A stretch of 64,000 bases of DNA, taken from positions 248,001 to 312,000 of the forward strand of contig CAZCNS010000004.1 in assembly GCA_964500205.1 (NCBI GenBank), read 5' to 3'. This document shows positions 48,582 to 59,300 of the stretch, in pieces. The stretch is from UBA10329 sp964500205 (GTDB lineage: Bacteria; Bacteroidota; Bacteroidia; UBA10329). The stretch's first letter is position 1. Every line of letters starts with the position of its first letter. The notes beneath the pieces were generated by a model that saw only the letters and a program-made list of their open reading frames with translations, was not told where the DNA came from and ran no database searches. The position numbers and the translations under genes are program-made.

Positions 48582-50297
48582 TCATTTGCCGTTCAGGATG
48601 CCGGAGCGCACTTTCTCTGGCAGTGTGTCCGAGTGGTCTCCTATTTCCATGGCACGTTTCCACTGCTCGCGGGCTTCGTCTTCTCGGCCCAGCTTGTAGA
48701 GGATGTCACCCCGGTGTTCCAGAACAGTACCACTTGTGCCGCCCCCGTTCAGGATGGCCTTGTCGATCCAGATGAGCGCATCGGCATATTCGCCTTGCAT
48801 GTAGCGGATCCAAGCGTAAGTGTCCTGATAGTTGGGCCGGTCGGGCCGCAAGAGGTTTGACCTGCGGCTCATCTCCTCGGCCCGTTCCAAGCGGTCGCCA
48901 CGAAGGGATAGGAAATAGCTGTAGTTATTGAGAATCAGAGCGTTGATAGGCTCCTTGAGGAGTGCTTTCTCAAACGCCTGATCGGACTCATCGAACATGC
49001 CGAGGCTGTTGTAGCTGTCTGCAAGGATGGAAAGCATCTGTACGTGCATGTACTGGTCTGATCGCAGGTAGATGTCGCCTTCCAGCAGTCTGTCCACGGC
49101 CTCGTTGTGCTGCTTCATCCTGTTGAGCGCGATGCCACTGAACAGGTGAAACAGCCCCTGATTCGGGAACAGCTCGCTGGCCGCCTCGCTGTCGCGCAGC
49201 ATGGCCTGGTGGTCGCCCAGCTCATAGTTCACCTGCACCAGTTGGCTCCACACGGCAAATCTTCCGCTGTCGAGCCTCACGGTCTCGTAGAATGATTCTC
49301 GCGATTGCTCCAGTTTCTTCTCCCTGTATAGGAAATCGGCCTTCATGGCATGGGCCTTTGGGTCTTTGGGGTGTGCTGCCGTGGTCAGGTCCAGCAGTTC
49401 GAGCGCCTGTGGCAGCAGGGTCTTGTCGTTATCTGTTATCTGGTAGTACGACATAAGCACCTGGATCTTCTGGTCGATGCTCAGGTCGGGATGGGCAAAG
49501 GCCAATTTCAATTCAGAGAATGAACGTTCGTAGTCGCCTTTTCGCTTGTAGTACTCCGCTAGGTTGAGGTGCAGGATAGGGTCGTCCGCATCGTTGGCAA
49601 GCATACGCTCATAGACCGCATAAGCTTTGTCTACCTGATCGTTGGCCACATACACCTCGGCCAGCATGCCCATGTACCGCTGCTCTCTCGGAAATGCCGC
49701 GATGAGTTTTTCCAGCTCCGAAACGGCCTTGTCCAACTGGTCGAGTTCAAGGTAGAGCTTCTCCTTTTGAATGGAGATCTCCTCCATGATGCCCATTCTG
49801 TCCTCGATCTGGTCATAGACCTTGATCGCCTCATCCAGTTGGCCTGCAAAGAGGTAGGCGTTGGCGAGTTCGTAGTTGTACTCGGGCTTGTCTGGGTGAG
49901 CCTTGATGAGCCGCTGATAGAGGGTGAGGGCGTTGTTCACATCTCCAAGATTCATCAGCACATCAGCCTCGAAAAGGGTGTACCACTCGTTGTCGGGCTG
50001 AAGCTGACGGGCCCTGCGTACAAAGGGGAGTGCATCAGGCAGTTCCTGTGACTCGTAGAGGATCTTGCCCAACTCGAAGTGGCAGGTGGCATTATCGGGG
50101 TCGGTCTTGATGCAGTCGTGAAAGAGCACTGCCGCTTCCTTGTTATTGCCGAGCATTTTCTGTCTGCTCGCCTCGAAGAAAGCCTCGGCCACCTTGTGTT
50201 CCTGCTCCGGGCCAAGATCCTTCACGGCTTTTCCTTTCCGCTGCGCGATGGCATGCGATGTTGTCAGCAGCAGGAGTATGGTCAGATAGTGCCTCAA
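48582..50297 (-). CDS. TPR-repeat periplasmic protein
   Basis: A ~571-residue protein with many tetratricopeptide repeats after a signal peptide (LTILLLLTTSHAIAQ). Repeats are seen at e.g. AAVLFHDCIKTDPDNATCHFELG, ALTLYQRLIKAHPDKPEYNYELA, AYAVYERMLANDADDPILHLNLA and AFEKALLKEPINALILNNYSY, spanning nearly the whole protein. I take TTG at 50297 as the start, directly after the dUTPase stop; the longer frame to 50348 would overlap that gene. It likely acts as an assembly scaffold in the envelope. The partner is unknown; DUF4292 follows one base downstream. Confidence 0.85.
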   Translation of the reverse strand: MRHYLTILLLLTTSHAIAQRKGKAVKDLGPEQEHKVAEAFFEASRQKMLGNNKEAAVLFHDCIKTDPDNATCHFELGKILYESQELPDALPFVRRARQLQPDNEWYTLFEADVLMNLGDVNNALTLYQRLIKAHPDKPEYNYELANAYLFAGQLDEAIKVYDQIEDRMGIMEEISIQKEKLYLELDQLDKAVSELEKLIAAFPREQRYMGMLAEVYVANDQVDKAYAVYERMLANDADDPILHLNLAEYYKRKGDYERSFSELKLAFAHPDLSIDQKIQVLMSYYQITDNDKTLLPQALELLDLTTAAHPKDPKAHAMKADFLYREKKLEQSRESFYETVRLDSGRFAVWSQLVQVNYELGDHQAMLRDSEAASELFPNQGLFHLFSGIALNRMKQHNEAVDRLLEGDIYLRSDQYMHVQMLSILADSYNSLGMFDESDQAFEKALLKEPINALILNNYSYFLSLRGDRLERAEEMSRRSNLLRPDRPNYQDTYAWIRYMQGEYADALIWIDKAILNGGGTSGTVLEHRGDILYKLGREDEAREQWKRAMEIGDHSDTLPEKVRSGILNGK

Positions 50298-50298
50298 G

Positions 50299-50733
50299 TC
50301 AGCTTTTGCCAGTGTGTCCGAAACCGCCCGCCCCGCGCTCCGTCTCAACGAGGTCTTCCACAGCCTGCCAGATCACTATTTCATGCCGGGCCACCACCAT
50401 CTGCGCAATGCGTTCACCATCGGAGACTGTGAATGGCTCATTGCCAAGGTTGATGAGTAGCACCTTCACCTCACCGCGATAGTCTGCGTCTATGGTGCCG
50501 GGGCTGTTGAGCACGGTGACCCCGTGTTTAAATGCCAGCCCGCTACGTGGCCGTATCTGTGCCTCTGTGCCCTCTGGCAGTTCAATAAAAAGGCCCGTGG
50601 GAACCAACGCGCGCTGCATCGGTGCTAAGACGAGCGCATCCTCAAGCTCTGCCCTCAGGTCCATGCCTGCTGATAGCGCTGTGGCATAATGCGGCAGCGC
50701 GTGCTTCGAGCGGTTGACTATGCGGACGTTCAT
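50299..50733 (-). CDS. dut: dUTP diphosphatase (dUTPase)
   Basis: A 144-residue trimeric dUTPase that hydrolyses dUTP to dUMP and PPi. All five motifs are visible: AGMDLRAE (1), PRSGLAFKHGV (2), GTIDADYRGEVKVLLINLG (3, catalytic Asp), RIAQMVV (4) and the C-terminal RGAGGFGHTGKS (5). An upstream extension to 50763 is possible but MNVRIVNRSKHALP is the conserved start, so I use 50733. It starts the minus-strand envelope cluster together with the flippase gene 87 bases upstream. Confidence 0.97.
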   Translation of the reverse strand: MNVRIVNRSKHALPHYATALSAGMDLRAELEDALVLAPMQRALVPTGLFIELPEGTEAQIRPRSGLAFKHGVTVLNSPGTIDADYRGEVKVLLINLGNEPFTVSDGERIAQMVVARHEIVIWQAVEDLVETERGAGGFGHTGKS

Positions 50734-50820
50734 CGAGAGCGGGATTAGAGCCTTGCTGGTCAATTAAGGCGGGTTGCAAAGTTACTTATTCGGTAGGCAG
50801 GGCATCAGTGGATAGCAGCC

Positions 50821-52287
50821 TTAGGCTTTTCGCAAGGTGGGGGTCGTGATGCCAAGGTAAAACAGGAGTGCAGCCACGGCAAGCACCCACTTCATGAAAC
50901 CCTCCGCATTTACCATCAGAGTCATCGCCCACAGCATTAGGGCGGTGCCAATGAGAAAGACGAGCATTCCAACGCGATAGGGCACCGGGTAGAACCGTTG
51001 TCCGAGCAAATAGCTTACCACCATCATCGAACCATAGCAGGCTAGTGTGGCCCAAGCGCTCGCCATGTACCCGATGGACGGAATCAGGGCGAGGTTGATC
51101 GCAAGTGTGATGATTGCACCCATTATGGCGATGCCGGCCCCGTAGGCCGTGCGACCCGAAAGTTTATACCACACGCTCTGGTTGTAGTACATGCCGAGGA
51201 AGATGTTGGCTATCAGCAGGATCGGCACCACCCGCAGCCCTTCCCAGTATGCCTGATTGGGAACAAGGTACCTGAACAGGTCTATGAAGAGCATTACCCC
51301 GAGGAAAGTACCCGCCAGGACCCAAACGAACCACGTCATCACTTTAGCATAAAGCTCGCGGCTACCGGCCTCTTTCTCCTGCGAGAAGAAGAAAGGTTCT
51401 GCTGCGTACCTGAATGCCTGGATCATCAGCGTGATAAGGATGCTGATCTTGTAGCAGGCCCCGTAGATGCCTACCTGCTCCATGGTGGCCGTCTCGCCCA
51501 GCAGCGGCATCAGCATGCGCTTCAGCAGTATGCGGTCTATCGTCTCGTTGACCATGCCCGCCAGCCCTGCGATGAGCAGCGGCAGTGCATACACCAGCAT
51601 GGGCCGCAGCAGCGAGAGGTCTGGGCGGGTGAAGTTGCGCAGCATGGTGGGCGTCAGTAACAGGAATTTTACCCCGCTTGCCACCAGATTGGAAATGAAC
51701 ACGTAGCCTACCCCAGTGGCAGGTTCATAAAAAGTGTCCGTGAGCCAGTTTCCACCGCCTCCGGCCACTAGCGGCATGCAATAGCCGAGGAAGAAAATGT
51801 TAAGACCAATGTTCACCAGCACATTGCCGATGTTCACTGCTGCAAAGGTTTTGGCCTGCTCCTCCTGCCGCAGCCGTGCCAATGGGATGCTTGCCACCGC
51901 ATCCAGCCCGATAATAAGGGCGAACCAGAGCACGTACTCACTGTTGTCCGGATAAAGTAGCCAGTCGGCCACAGGTTGCGCAAAAAGGATGGCCCAAATG
52001 ATGAACATCACTGTGGTGACCGACAGGGACGACAGCACGGTGGAGAATACCTTCTGAGGTAAGTGGCCCTGTAGCGTGGAGTACCGGAAATAGGCGGTCT
52101 CCATGCCGTAGGTCAGCAGGATGATGAGAAACGCCACATAGGCGTACATCTCCGTGATGACACCATATTGAGATGGCAGGAAGACCGCAGTGTGCAGCGG
52201 TACGAGCAGATAGTTGAGAAACCGCCCAACGATGGAACTCAGCCCATAGATGGCCGTTTGGCCCGCGAGTTTTCTCAGAATGGACAT
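50821..52287 (-). CDS. Polysaccharide biosynthesis flippase (Wzx/MATE-like)
   Basis: A 488-residue membrane protein with about 12-14 transmembrane helices, of the oligosaccharide flippase family. The N-terminus ILRKLAGQTAIYGLSSIVGRFLNYLLVPLHTAVFLPSQYGV is typical. It should move lipid-linked glycans or a similar lipid across the inner membrane. ATG start at 52287. It is followed by dut and the TPR gene on the same strand and preceded by the PorP/SprF gene 15 bases upstream, though the latter belongs functionally to the adhesin. Confidence 0.9.
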   Translation of the reverse strand: MSILRKLAGQTAIYGLSSIVGRFLNYLLVPLHTAVFLPSQYGVITEMYAYVAFLIILLTYGMETAYFRYSTLQGHLPQKVFSTVLSSLSVTTVMFIIWAILFAQPVADWLLYPDNSEYVLWFALIIGLDAVASIPLARLRQEEQAKTFAAVNIGNVLVNIGLNIFFLGYCMPLVAGGGGNWLTDTFYEPATGVGYVFISNLVASGVKFLLLTPTMLRNFTRPDLSLLRPMLVYALPLLIAGLAGMVNETIDRILLKRMLMPLLGETATMEQVGIYGACYKISILITLMIQAFRYAAEPFFFSQEKEAGSRELYAKVMTWFVWVLAGTFLGVMLFIDLFRYLVPNQAYWEGLRVVPILLIANIFLGMYYNQSVWYKLSGRTAYGAGIAIMGAIITLAINLALIPSIGYMASAWATLACYGSMMVVSYLLGQRFYPVPYRVGMLVFLIGTALMLWAMTLMVNAEGFMKWVLAVAALLFYLGITTPTLRKA

Positions 52288-52302
52288 CAGGTCATCCTGC
52301 TA

Positions 52303-53250
52303 TCACTGGCCGGCATCGAGTGGTGTGTGCTCACCGGCATCGCCATCGGCTGCTATCTTCTTCTTCCACGGACGGAATCGGATGCCCACCATGATCTCAT
52401 GGCTTCCGTCAGAGTAGTTGCGCAAGTTGGAGGTGCTCATGTCATAGCTGTAGCCGAATAGCAGAAAGTCGCGATAGAGGAAACCTGCGAGAAACGACAC
52501 CGCATCATCATGACGATAAACAGCTCCCACCCAGAACTGCTCTCTGAAGTCGATGCGCAGACCGGCATCGAACTGGAGTGGCACCGGATGCACGTATTTC
52601 AGCATCAGATTGGGCATGAAGCCAAAATCCTTCACGCGGAAGGTGTATGCCCCCATCAACATGAAGTGACGGGCCAAGGCAGCACTGCCATCTCCCTCGG
52701 CATTGTCGAACTCCAGCTTGTTGCCAATGAGCTGCGGGGCCGAGAATCCCACCTGGAAGTTTTTGTGATAGAGGTTCAGTCCGAAGGTGGCATCGGCCGT
52801 GTAGGCGGACATTACCGCCTGTGGGAATGACGGGTCGTTCTGCTGGTTTAACGTCACCTTGGTCCCGTCAATGCGGAACTGAAGCAGACCCAGACTCAGA
52901 CCCATTCCCAGTCTCAGCTTTTCTGTCAACTTGAGATGATAAGCGTATGAAAGGTGTGCACCGGTGCGGCTTGTAGGGCCGGTCACATCAGAGAAGATGC
53001 TCACACCCATGCCCATATTCTGCTTTTGGAACGGCCCGTGTGCAGACATGATGAAAGTGCGGGGTGCATCAGTGATGCCGATCCAGTTCAAGCGGTTGTT
53101 GGAGCGCACCTCCCAGAAGTCGTTCATCCCCGTCACAGCGGGGTTCAGCACGTAATGGTTCATCATGTACTGGCTGTACTGCGGAATCTGCTGGGCACGC
53201 GCGACAACACCTGTCAGCAGCAGTGTGGTGATTGTGAGTAATCGTCTCAT
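52303..53250 (-). CDS. PorP/SprF family type IX secretion membrane protein
   Basis: A ~315-residue outer-membrane beta-barrel protein. The signal peptide is MRRLLTITTLLLTGVVARA, then QQIPQYSQYMMNHYVLNPAVTGM, the canonical PorP/SprF opening. Repeated amphipathic strands follow, e.g. GAHLSYAYHLKLTEKLRLGMGLSLGL. These proteins pair with large T9SS type B adhesins to tether or export them. I choose ATG 53250 for the signal peptide; an in-frame ATG at 53301 exists. It lies 54 bases after the giant SprB-like gene on the same strand, the usual SprB-SprF order. Confidence 0.95.
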   Translation of the reverse strand: MRRLLTITTLLLTGVVARAQQIPQYSQYMMNHYVLNPAVTGMNDFWEVRSNNRLNWIGITDAPRTFIMSAHGPFQKQNMGMGVSIFSDVTGPTSRTGAHLSYAYHLKLTEKLRLGMGLSLGLLQFRIDGTKVTLNQQNDPSFPQAVMSAYTADATFGLNLYHKNFQVGFSAPQLIGNKLEFDNAEGDGSAALARHFMLMGAYTFRVKDFGFMPNLMLKYVHPVPLQFDAGLRIDFREQFWVGAVYRHDDAVSFLAGFLYRDFLLFGYSYDMSTSNLRNYSDGSHEIMVGIRFRPWKKKIAADGDAGEHTPLDAGQ

Positions 53251-53304
53251 CGTTGGGGTATGAGCTATGGTTGTTCGGAGGACCGTTGTGTTTTTTCCCA
53301 TGGC

Positions 53305-56300
53305 TTATCGAACTATGGTGATGGGTCCTGTGAACGGCTGCTCGAAGTTGTCTGACCGGATTACGTAGTAGTACGTGCCAACGGGCAGATCCTCGTCCTT
53401 ATAGCGCCCGTCCCAAGGCACAGGGTATCCTGGTGCGGACATCCACAGCAGCTGGCCCCAGCGGTTGTAAATTTCCACGATGGCATCCTCGAACAGGGTG
53501 ATGTTGTCGATAATCCACTCATCGTTGATACCATCACCGTTAGGCGAAATGCCGTCAGGGAAGCTGATGTCGGGCACCACGGTCACCAGCAACGAGTCAA
53601 TGTTGGTACAGCCGTTGCCATCGGTCACCGTGACGAAATAGAGGGTGGTCTCGCTTGGCGATGCGAAGGGATTGGGTACGTTAGGATTATCAAGCCCGTC
53701 TTCGGGACTCCACTCATAATCCCATCCCGTCACCACACCCAGCGCGTTGAGGCCGATGGTTCCACCCTGCACGATGGTCACATTCTCACCGGCATCAACA
53801 GGCGGCACATCGTACATGGTAACTGTCACAGAGTCTGAGTCGGTGCAGCCGGCTATCGTCACTGTCAGTACGTAGGTGGTGGTCTCAGTGGGCCGTGCAT
53901 CCGGATTAGACTGGTTCGGATTGCTGAGCGTTTCCGTAGGAGACCATAAATAGCTGCCTCCACCAGAACCGTTCAGTGCGATCGAATTGCCCACACAAAG
54001 CAGCACGTCCTCACCCGCATCGGCCTGAATCTCCACGAGCGTTCCGACCGCGAAGGTCTGCTGGAGGGTACAGCCCGTGGCATCGGTGATGGTCACTGTG
54101 TAGCTCCCGAATGGCACGTTGCTCAGGTCCTCGGTACTCGCATTGCCTGGTGTCCATTGATATGTAAAGCCCGGTGCTCCTCCAGACACTGTAAGGTTGA
54201 CGGAGCCGTCAGCCACATTGCTGCAAGACGATGCTGTGGTCACTGCATTGGCAAGAATGGCCAGAGGGCCATTCACCTCACCTGCTCCCTGAACGGAACA
54301 TCCATTGGCATCGACCACGTTGACAGTGTAGTTGCCCACGCACAGCGAGGAGGCGGTGCTTCCCACTTGGTTGGACGGATCGTTCCACACGAAGGTGTAA
54401 GGGGCTGTGCCACCGGTGGTGGCAACCGTGGCAGAGCCGTCACAGGCGTTGCCACAGCTCTCGTCCGATACTGTCACCGTGGCTTCCAGTACAGTGGGTT
54501 CTGCAATGATGACACTGGCCTGGGTGGTGCAGGCCGGTGCCTGGACATCTATCACGGTGACCGTGTACGCGCCTGGGCAAAGGTTCACAGCCGTCTGTCC
54601 TGTCTGGCCGATATCCTCCCAGGTGTATTGGTAAGGGCCGACCCCACCGCTGGCAAAGGCCGTTGCGGTACCGTTGCAATCACCGTTGCAACTCACCGCG
54701 GTTGAGATGGGCACGTTAGCAGCCAAGGCGTTGTCGTCATTGATGGTGACGATGGTCTGAGCTGTGCAGCCGATGTCATCGGTCACTGTCACGGTGTATT
54801 CGCCCACGCAGAGGCCCGTGGCGGTCTCGCCCGTTTGGCCGTCAGACCACTGATAAGAGAATGGAGGGGTACCACCACCGCCTTGCACCGTTGCTGTACC
54901 GGTGCAGCTGCCTACGCAGAGCACTTGCTGCACAGCGGTGATGTTGGCCGTGAGCACGGGCGGCTCGGACAGGATGAAGTTCACCGTGTCCGTGCAAAGG
55001 TTCGCATCGGTTACCAGCACTGTGTAGTTTCCTGCACACAGGTCGCTGATGGTCGTGCCAGTGGAGAAGTTCGACCAAAGTATCACGTAGTCTGCCGTGC
55101 CACCTGTGATGTTCACTGTGGCCGACCCGTCACACACCCCACCACAGCTCGGATTCTCAACAGAAACCGAGGCCTCCAAGGTCGGAGGCTCGGTGATGGT
55201 TACAGACACAGAGTCGATACATCCATTCGCGTCTGTCACTGTCACCGCGTAATCACCCGCGCAAAGACCTGTCGCTGTTGCCGTGGTCTGCGCTTGTGGG
55301 TCATTCCAAAGGAAGGTGTAGCCCGGTGAACCGCCCTGTACAAGTACCGTTGCAGTACCGTTGCAGTCGCCTCCGCAGGTGATGTTGGTGGATTGGGCCG
55401 TGAGTTGCAGCAGTTCCGGCTCACTGATGAGCACTGCTGTTGCAGCGGTGCAGCCGTTGCTGTCCGTCACCAGCACGTTATAGATGCCGGGGCAGAGGCC
55501 CGTCACCGTGTCGTTGAGGGTGAAAGCGGGGTCATCCCACTGGTAAGTGTAGGGAGCTGTTCCACCTATGGCATCGGCAATGGCCTGTCCGTCACAGTCA
55601 CCGTTACAGGTCACGCCCTGTGCTGAGGTGTTGATGGTGATGTCTGCCGGTTCGTTGATGGATACGGTCGTGGAGTCGGAGCATCCTGCTCCATCGGTCA
55701 CCACCACCTGATAAGTCCCCGCGCAGAGGCTGGTCACGGTGTCGTTGGCCGTCAGCGCAAGGTCATTCCATAAGTAGGTGAAAAGACCCGTTCCCCCACT
55801 GGCCGATGCGTAAGCCTCTCCGTCACACACACCGAAGCACGAGGCATCGAGCGTGGAGGTGGCGATGACAATCGGGTCGGGTTCATCCACGTTGATGGTG
55901 ATGCTCTCGGTGCAGCCGTTGGCATCGGTCACGGTGGCGATCTGGTCACCTGCACAGAGGCCTGTGGCTGTGAACTCCGTGCTGCCTGATGGCGACCACA
56001 CGACAGTATAGGGTAGTGAACCGCCAGATGCCACAAGCGTTATCGCCCCGTCACATACGCTCGGACAGGTGGCATCGGTAACAATAGGTGAGCTGAAGGA
56101 GATCTCGGTCGGCTCGGTCAACGTGATCTGCAGCACGGTCGTGCAACCGTTCGCATCGGTTATAGTGGCAGAGTACTGCCCTGCGCAAAGACCTGTTGCC
56201 GTTAGCCCGGTCTGCGCTTGCGAATCGTTCCACAGGACGTTGTAAGGGGCAGTTCCTCCTGTGATGGCCACGGTGGCAGTGCCGTCACAGGTTCCATTAC

Positions 56301-59300
56301 AGGAGATGTTAGTGCCTGAGATGGTGACGTCAGGCCCTGAAATGTCATTCACAGGTATCACAAATGTCTCGCTGCAATTGCTTCCATCGGTGATAGTCAC
56401 GGTATATGTACCCGCAGCCAGGTCGGTCGCAGTGGTTCCTGACGAGACATTCGGCACCCAAACGATGCTGTAAGGCCCACCGTCACCACCAGTCGGGTTG
56501 AGGGTGATGCTGCCGTTCGCATCGCCACAAGTGGAGGGAACGGAGTTGAAGTTCGCCTGGATCTGCGGTGGTTCGCCAACAATTACAGGCTCTGTGTATA
56601 TGCAGCCAATGCTGTCAATCACCTGCACGTTGTAGATGCCCGCGCAGAGTCCGCTCACGGCATCGGTGGTCTGACCGCCTGGCACCCAGAGGATGTCGTA
56701 TGGCGGAGTGCCTCCTACTATATCGCTGATAGCTGCATCACCATCACAGGCACCGAAGCAGGTTGCGTCATTCACCGTCACTGTGGCAGCGGTCGGACCG
56801 CCAATGTTGTTCACTGGGATGATGAAATTGACCACGCAGCCGAACTGGTCTGACACGTCCACGTTGTAAACCCCGGGGCAGAGTCCGGTCACAGTCTGTG
56901 TGGTCTGGCCGTCACCCCAAGTGTAGGCGTATGGTTGAACACCGCCAACAGGCAGCACAGTGGCCGCACCATTGCACTGTCCGCAGGTGGCCTCGGTCAC
57001 ATTGATCGTTGCCGTGATCTCGGTAGGGTCGAATATCTCGACCGATGCCACAGTGCTGCATCCGTTGATATCGGTCACTGTCACATTATACACCCCTGAA
57101 CATAAATTGACCGCAGTGATGGTGGTCTGCCCGTTCGGGTCGCTCCATTGATAGGTGTATGGGAAAGTACCGCCTGATGTGAACACGGTCGATGTGCCCG
57201 TGCACGCCCCGAAGCAGAACGGATCGCTGGCCGTTGTCGTAGCGGTGATGGCCTGAGGGTTAGTCACCACTATGGATGAGACCGACACGCAACCGTTGGC
57301 ATCTGTTACCACTACGGTGTATGTCCCAGCACAAAGGCCTACAGCAACAGGAGTGGTCTGACTCGCGGGGTCGTTCCACTGGTAGCTGTAGGGGGCTACG
57401 CCTCCGACCACAGATACGGTGGCGGTGGCATCGCATCCACCAAAGCAGGTGGGGATGGTCGTGGCCGAGGCAGAAGATGTGAAACCGCCCGGCCCGGTGA
57501 TCGTCACCTGATCCTGACCTGTGCAGCCGTCCGCATCGGTCACGGTAACGGTGTAAGTACTGGCGCAGAGCCCGGTCGCGGTCTGTCCCGTCTGGGTGTT
57601 GATGTCATCCCACAGGAAAGAGTAGCCCCCCGCACTACCCGATGGCAGCGCTGTCGCCTCACCGATGCAGTCGCCATCGCAGAGCAGGTTCACTATGTTA
57701 TCGAAAGCGACCGTGATCTCGGTCGGCTCCGCAATGGTCACCTGCAGGTCGAAGGTACATCCATTGGCATCGGTCACTTGAACAATGTAGTTGCCTGCGC
57801 AGAGACCTGTGGCAGTGGTATCGGTCTGTGCATTCGGGTCGCTCCACTGGTAGGTGTAAGGTGGCACACCGCCTATCGCATTGACCGTGGCTTCACCGTC
57901 ACAGATGCCGAAGCACGATGCATCAGTGATGTCAGCTGTCGCACTGAGGCCATCTGGGCTGTTGACCGTTCCGGTCACGTCCGAGGTGCAGCCGTTCGAG
58001 TCGGTAACCGTCACGGTATACGTTCCACCGCAGAGACCACTCGCTGTAGCCGTGATCTGTCCATTTGGATCGCTCCACAGGTAGGTGAACGGAATGGTGC
58101 CGCCTGACGGGATGACTGTTATCGCCCCATCACAGTCATTGGCACATACGCCATTGTCCACAATAAGCAGCGAAAGCCCGATGGGCGCGGGGGCCGTGAG
58201 ATCGACCTGCGCCACAGAGGTGCATCCGTCCGAGTCGGTAACGGTCACGCCATAAGTGCCTGCGCAGAGGTTGATGGCCGTGTTGTTGGTCTGTGCCAGC
58301 GGGTCGTTCCACACATAGAAATAGGGAGGAGTCCCACCGATGGCAGTCACCGTGGCCTCACCGTCACAGGCAGTTTCACAGCTCGGGGCAGTACCGGTGG
58401 TGGCGAGTGTGGCAGCAGGGAAATCGTTCAGCAGCACCGTCACCACCTCCTCACAGCCCGTGGCATCGGTAACGGTGATGTTGTAAACCCCAGCACAGAG
58501 GTCGATAGCGCTGGTCTGGTTACCCACTACGGCCGGTGACCAGTCATAGCTGAACGGTTCCGGGCCCGCAATCGGGGTCAGGTTGATGGTGCCATCGCAC
58601 TGTCCGCAGGTCGAGTTGGTCACCGTACGGCCCACCTGTATCTGTGGTGGTGAGCCGATGGTCACGTTTTCCGTTGAGATGCACCCGTCAGCATCCTGCA
58701 CCTGCACGAAATAGTCCCCAGGGCAAAGGCTCGACACGCTGTTGGTGTTCTGACCGCCAGGCACCCATTGATAAGTGTATGGTGGGGTTCCCCCGCTGGG
58801 GTTGATGGTCGCCTCTCCGTCACAGCTGTTGAAGCATGTGGCATCGGTGATGATAGCACCGCCTGTCACAGGACCGGTGACATTGTTCAGCGCAAGGAAG
58901 AAATTCTGCACACAGCCGTTGGCATCGGTCACCAGCACCTGATAGATGCCCGCGCAGATGTTGTTGAGGGTGGCTGTGGTAGCCCCAGTGTTCCACAGGT
59001 AGGTGTAGGGCGCAGTGCCGTTGAAAGGACTCACAGTGATGCTGCCGTCACAGACACCGCATGTTGCAGGAGTATTATTGGTGGTGATGTCGATCGGGTC
59101 GGGCTCGTTCACGATGGCCAGCGAGTCATTCGACCCTGAACCACTGAATGACACGTTCCAATCGAAGACGAATCCATCGTCAATACTGATGTTATCTGTG
59201 ACCTGGAGAGTCCAAGTTCCGTTCAGTGGACAGCCAATGAAGTTGTCGAAGGACTGATCGGGGGTATAGGTGCCAGGGGTCATGGAATTGTTGGGCGGGT

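Noticed and set aside
54157..54705. 182-residue frame and other plus-strand frames in the adhesin region
   Set aside because: Antisense shadows of the SprB repeats; they recur with the repeat period.
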